Of a DNA stretch of 64,000 nucleotides, positions 60,790 to 64,000 are shown piece by piece. This DNA comes from Falsiroseomonas bella (GTDB lineage Bacteria > Pseudomonadota > Alphaproteobacteria > Acetobacterales > Acetobacteraceae). The stretch covers positions 310,001-374,000 of the forward strand of contig NZ_QGNA01000004.1 in assembly GCF_003173615.1 (NCBI RefSeq), given 5' to 3'. Within the stretch, counting starts at the first letter, position 1, and every line of letters starts with the position of its first letter. The notes below the pieces were generated by a model, which was not told the DNA's origin, ran no database searches, and worked only from the letters and a program-made list of their open reading frames with translations. A program made the translations under genes and the position numbers.

Positions 60790-62465
60790 GGTGTGGCCTG
60801 CGGGAAGAAGCGCAGCAGGCTGCGAACGGGATTCATCGCCGCCTGGCCGAGGCCGCAGATCGAGCCATCGGCCATGGCCGCTGCGAGTTCCTGCAGAAGC
60901 GGTGCGTCCCAGCGCTGTGCTTCCAGCAGCCTTGCGGCCTTCGCCGTGCCGACGCGGCAGGGCGTGCACTGCCCGCAGCTTTCGTCGCGGAAGAAGCGCA
61001 CCAGGTTGCGCGCGGCTTCCGGCAGGTCGTCGCGATCGGACAGCACGATGACGGCGCCCGAGCCGACGAAGCAGCCATACTGCTCCAGCGTGCCGAAATC
61101 GAGCGGCTGGTCCGCCATGCTTGCCGGCAGGATTCCGCCCGAGGCGCCGCCCGGCAGATAGGCGGCGAAGCGATGGCCTTCCGCCATGCCGCCGCAGAAC
61201 TCCTCGATGAGCTCCTGCGCGGTGATGCCCGCGGGCGCGGCCTTCACGCCGGGATTGCGCACGCGGCCGGACACGGAAAACAGACGCTGGCCGCTTCGCC
61301 CGCGGCGCCCGGCGGCGGCGAAGCGCGCGGCGCCCTCCGGCGTGCCGAGGATCTCGGGCAGCCACCACAGCGTCTCCACGTTGTGGATCAGTGTCGGCTG
61401 GCCGAACAGGCCGCGCTCGCCGGGGAAGGGCGGCTTGTGGCGCGGATAGCCGCGGCGGCCTTCCAGGCTTTCCAGCAGCGCGGTCTCCTCGCCGCAGATA
61501 TAGGCGCCGGCGCCGCGCCGCAGATGCACGGGCATGGGCAGCAGGCCGGCCGCGTCGAGGGCCGCGATCTCCTGCGCAACGGCGCCGTGCAGATGCGCGT
61601 ATTCGTCGCGCAGGTAGAACCAGCAGGCCTCAGCCCCGATCGCCCTGGCGGCGAGCAGCATGCCTTCCAGCACGCGGTGCGGATCGGCCTCGAGGCAGAA
61701 GCGATCCTTGAAGGTGCCCGGCTCGCCCTCGTCGGCGTTGACGACGAGGTGCCGCGGGCCAGGCTGCGACTGCACCAGGCGCCATTTCCGCGCGGCGGGG
61801 AAGCCCGCGCCACCAAGGCCACGCAAGCCCGCGGCTTCCAGGCGGGCGAGCATCACCGAGGGGGTGAGCGCCGCGTCGCGCAGCAACGCATAGCCGCCGT
61901 CGTGCCGTGCGGCGGGCAGGCGCGGCGGGCCCAGCTCCGGCGCGTGCTGCGCGGCGGCGAGAACCGCCTCCGGCGTCGCGTGCTCGACGAGGGAATGCCC
62001 GACGGCACAGGCCGGAGCGTTATGGCAACCGCCCATGCAGGGCGCGCGCAGCACACGCATGCCGGCGGGCGCCGCGTCGTGCAGCCTTGCATGCAGCCCC
62101 GCCGCACCGGCCATCGCGCAGGGCAGGCCATCGCAAACACGGATCGTGACCGGCGGCGGCGGCGCTTCGCCGTCCTCCAGGATGTCGAAATGCGCGTAGA
62201 AGCTTGCCGTCTCGAACACCTCGACCGGCGCGATCCGGTGCAGCGCCGCCAGCGCGACGAGGTGCCCCGGATGCAGCGCGCCGTGCCGGTCCTGCAAGGC
62301 ATGCAAATGCTCGATCAGCAGGTCCCTTCGCAGATCGAGACCGCCGATCGCGGCCTTCACCGCATCGAGAGCCTCGGGCGTCGCGACGCGGCCGCGCGGC
62401 CCGGTGCGTGGTGCTCGCGTGCCATTCGGCATCGCCGTCATGCGCAGTGGCGCGTCCTTCCCCAT
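60786..62465 (-). CDS. fdsB: Formate dehydrogenase beta subunit, fused FdsG-FdsB (NuoE-NuoF-like)
   Basis: 559 residues. Residues about 35-165 are a NuoE/FdsG-like thioredoxin fold with [2Fe-2S] cysteines in CDGLPCAM and CMGGCHNAPAC. From about 215 a NuoF/FdsB domain follows: GLGGAGFPAARKW, VVNADEGEPGTFKDR (FMN/NADH), GAGAYICGEETALLESLEG and the [4Fe-4S] site ESCGQCTPCRVGT. It transfers electrons to NAD. Fusion of the two parts is known from Methylobacterium FDH1. The start is uncertain: ATGs at 62465, 62441 (AAGGA 13 bases upstream) and 62432 are all possible. Confidence 0.9.
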   Translation of the reverse strand: MGKDAPLRMTAMPNGTRAPRTGPRGRVATPEALDAVKAAIGGLDLRRDLLIEHLHALQDRHGALHPGHLVALAALHRIAPVEVFETASFYAHFDILEDGEAPPPPVTIRVCDGLPCAMAGAAGLHARLHDAAPAGMRVLRAPCMGGCHNAPACAVGHSLVEHATPEAVLAAAQHAPELGPPRLPAARHDGGYALLRDAALTPSVMLARLEAAGLRGLGGAGFPAARKWRLVQSQPGPRHLVVNADEGEPGTFKDRFCLEADPHRVLEGMLLAARAIGAEACWFYLRDEYAHLHGAVAQEIAALDAAGLLPMPVHLRRGAGAYICGEETALLESLEGRRGYPRHKPPFPGERGLFGQPTLIHNVETLWWLPEILGTPEGAARFAAAGRRGRSGQRLFSVSGRVRNPGVKAAPAGITAQELIEEFCGGMAEGHRFAAYLPGGASGGILPASMADQPLDFGTLEQYGCFVGSGAVIVLSDRDDLPEAARNLVRFFRDESCGQCTPCRVGTAKAARLLEAQRWDAPLLQELAAAMADGSICGLGQAAMNPVRSLLRFFPQATP

Positions 62466-62528
62466 GCCGCATCTAACGCCGGTTCGCGGCACCGGTCACC
62501 CCGGCGGCCCGTGCGACCCTTGCGGGAT

Positions 62529-62544
62529 TTGCATGCGCATGCAA
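62529..62544. promoter_or_regulatory. Perfect 16-base palindrome upstream of the HisD-family gene
   Basis: TTGCATGCGCATGCAA is fully self-complementary, with a central CG as in many LacI/GalR-type operators. It lies 41 bases before the HisD-family start and 63 bases before the formate dehydrogenase genes on the other strand. No LacI-family gene is inside the window. Confidence 0.45.
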
Positions 62545-62584
62545 GCCTTCCGGCCATCATTCGGCTCGAAGACAGGACAACGAC

Positions 62585-63892
62585 ATGGCGCGGTGGCTCA
62601 AGCGTTCCATCGGCGCGGCCGACAAGGCGGCCGCCCAGGCCGAGGTGCGCGCCACGGTGGAGCGGCTGCTGGCCGATATCGCGCAGCGTGGCGATGCCGC
62701 GGTGCGCGAGATGTCGGCGAAGTTCGATGGCTGGGACCGCGCCGATTTCCGCCTGACTGACGCGGAGATCCGCGCCTGCCTCGACGAGCTGCCGAAGAAG
62801 GCGCTGGACGACATCCGCTTCGCGCAGGAGCAGGTCCGCAACTTCGCGCAGCACCAGCGCGAGTCCATGAAGGACATCGAAGTCGAGACGCTGCCAGGCA
62901 TCGTGCTGGGGCACAAGAACATCCCGGTGAACTCGGTCGGCTGCTACGTCCCAGGCGGGAAGTATCCGCTGCTGGCGTCGGCGCACATGTCGGTGGTCAC
63001 GGCGAAGGTCGCGGGCGTGCCGCGCATCATCACCTGCGCACCGCCCTTCGAGGGCAGGCCGGCGCCGGCCATCGTCGCGGCGCAGCACCTGGCCGGCGCC
63101 GACGAGATCCGGGTGCTGGGCGGCGTGCAGGCGGTCGGCGCCATGGCGCTTGGCACCGAGAGCATCGCACCCGTGGACATGCTGGTCGGCCCCGGCAATG
63201 CCTATGTCGCCGAGGCGAAGCGGCAGTTGTTCGGCCGCGTCGGAATCGACCTCTTCGCCGGCCCCACCGAGACGCTGGTGATCGCCGACGAGACGGTGGA
63301 TGGCGAGCTCTGCGCCACCGACCTGCTCGGCCAGGCCGAGCATGGTCCGACCAGCCCCGCCATCCTTCTGACGGATTCCGAGAAGCTGGCCCGCGACACG
63401 ATGCAGGAGGTCGAGCGCCTGCTGACCATCCTGCCTACCGCCGCCATCGCGCGGAAGGCATGGGAGGACTACGGCGAGGTGATCCTCTGCGACGACAAGG
63501 CCGAGATGCTGCGGGAAGCGGACCGCATCGCCTCCGAGCATGTGCAGGTGATGACCTCGGACGATGATTTCTTCCTGAAGAACATGACCAACTACGGCGC
63601 GCTGTTCCTCGGCCCGCGCACCAATGTCAGCTATGGCGACAAGGTGATCGGCACCAATCACACCCTGCCGACGCTGGGTGCCGCGCGCTACACGGGCGGG
63701 TTGTGGGTGGGCAAGTTCCTCAAGACCGTCACCTACCAGCGCGTGCTGACGGACGAGGCGAGCACGATGATCGGCGCCTATTGCTCCCGCCTCTGCATGC
63801 TGGAGGGCTTCGTCGGCCATGCCGAGCAGGCGAATATCCGCCTGCGGCGTTATGGCGGACGCAACGTGCCGTACGGGCAGGCGGCCGACTGA
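62585..63892 (+). CDS. Histidinol dehydrogenase-family protein, sulfopropanediol dehydrogenase (HpsN)-like
   Basis: 435 residues of the HisD fold, which oxidises an alcohol to a carboxylate with two NAD. Zinc ligands Q250, H253, D352 and H412 and the catalytic pair E318-H319 are all present. The internal sequence ([23 protein letters not shown]) differs from biosynthetic HisD and resembles the HpsN group that turns 2,3-dihydroxypropane sulfonate into sulfolactate. No his genes are nearby, and an SDR follows two bases later, as expected for a DHPS pathway. The HpsN assignment is from recollection of family sequences. Confidence 0.8.
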   Translation: MARWLKRSIGAADKAAAQAEVRATVERLLADIAQRGDAAVREMSAKFDGWDRADFRLTDAEIRACLDELPKKALDDIRFAQEQVRNFAQHQRESMKDIEVETLPGIVLGHKNIPVNSVGCYVPGGKYPLLASAHMSVVTAKVAGVPRIITCAPPFEGRPAPAIVAAQHLAGADEIRVLGGVQAVGAMALGTESIAPVDMLVGPGNAYVAEAKRQLFGRVGIDLFAGPTETLVIADETVDGELCATDLLGQAEHGPTSPAILLTDSEKLARDTMQEVERLLTILPTAAIARKAWEDYGEVILCDDKAEMLREADRIASEHVQVMTSDDDFFLKNMTNYGALFLGPRTNVSYGDKVIGTNHTLPTLGAARYTGGLWVGKFLKTVTYQRVLTDEASTMIGAYCSRLCMLEGFVGHAEQANIRLRRYGGRNVPYGQAAD

Positions 63893-63893
63893 G

Positions 63894-64000
63894 ATGGAAC
63901 TGCCGAAGACGCCCTCGCTGCGGCTGGACGGCAAGCGCGCATTGGTGACCGGCGCGGGGCGCGGCATCGGCCTCGGCGCCGCCGCCGCACTCGCCGAGGC
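63894..64000 (+). CDS. SDR family oxidoreductase, N-terminal part
   Basis: The ATG at 63894 begins one base after the HisD-family stop. The 35 visible residues, MELPKTPSLRLDGKRALVTG followed by AGRGIGLG, carry an intact TGxxxGIG cofactor motif. The gene runs off the right edge. Directly behind an HpsN-like gene it could be a partner such as the SDR HpsO or HpsP, but the visible part cannot show this. Confidence 0.8.
   Translation, partial: MELPKTPSLRLDGKRALVTGAGRGIGLGAAAALAE

Noticed and set aside
62585-63892. Reading this gene as hisD of histidine biosynthesis
   Set aside because: There are no his genes nearby, and the central sequence resembles the HpsN group more than biosynthetic HisD. 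Not fully excluded without a tree.

Overview
The window is very GC-rich, densely packed bacterial DNA of alphaproteobacterial type. The best evidence is an unmistakable CtrA cell-cycle regulator (ctrA, 3320-4048) divergent from flagellar fliI-fliJ, next to a cheW-cheY-cheB-cheR block. The many Bug/TctC-type binding proteins, hydantoinase A/B genes and small sugar-acid operons resemble Acetobacteraceae (Roseomonas-like); that family placement is inference. No tRNA, rRNA, CRISPR array, IS element or prophage gene was seen, and no gap between genes exceeds about 160 bases.

Layout. 1-5.9 kb: chemotaxis genes, a PPOX-type flavoprotein, ctrA, fliI, fliJ. 5.9-10.4 kb: hppD with a divergent Lrp regulator, a GNAT acetyltransferase, a TIGR03862-type flavoprotein and a sugar-nucleotide epimerase-like gene. 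10.4-13.6 kb: a lone xanthine-dehydrogenase-type molybdenum subunit between GC hairpins, and a hydroxypyruvate-isomerase-like gene. 13.8-19.9 kb (+): IlvD/Edd dehydratase, beta-hydroxyacid dehydrogenase, TRAP transporter and SDR, a likely sugar-acid uptake and breakdown operon. 19.9-25.8 kb (-): a complete dipeptide/opine-type ABC importer plus a carboxymuconolactone-decarboxylase-fold protein. 25.9-34.3 kb (+): OYE/FadH-like flavoenzyme, HyuB, HyuA, branched-chain aminotransferase-like protein and a TPP enzyme, divergent from the importer across a palindrome.

34.3-44.8 kb (-): an eleven-gene run comprising a sugar ABC importer without ATPase, aldo/keto reductase, TauD-like dioxygenase, two TIM-barrel isomerases, Gfo/Idh oxidoreductase, split UxaA-type dehydratase and an orphan Bug binding protein. 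45-50.5 kb: an SDR, then a tripartite tricarboxylate transporter (tctABC) with a DapA-family aldolase, divergent from an IclR regulator across an inverted repeat. 50.5-58 kb: an operon of SDR, sugar ABC importer without ATPase, zinc alcohol dehydrogenase, YihV-like PfkB kinase and LacD/YihT-like aldolase, divergent from a DeoR regulator with repeated TTCGTTTTCG-type sites. 58-62.5 kb: a two-subunit NAD-linked formate dehydrogenase with fused FdsG-FdsB. 62.6-64 kb: a histidinol-dehydrogenase-family protein resembling the sulfopropanediol dehydrogenase HpsN, and the start of another SDR.

Most operons here pair an importer with oxidoreductases, dehydratases or aldolases for an unidentified sugar, polyol, sugar acid or amide. 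The most interesting idea is that the right third concerns sulfosugar or C3-sulfonate metabolism. It contains a YihV-like kinase beside a YihT-family aldolase, a TauD-type dioxygenase beside an aldo/keto reductase and sugar importer, and an HpsN-like dehydrogenase. This is inference from family resemblance and context and no substrate is proven.
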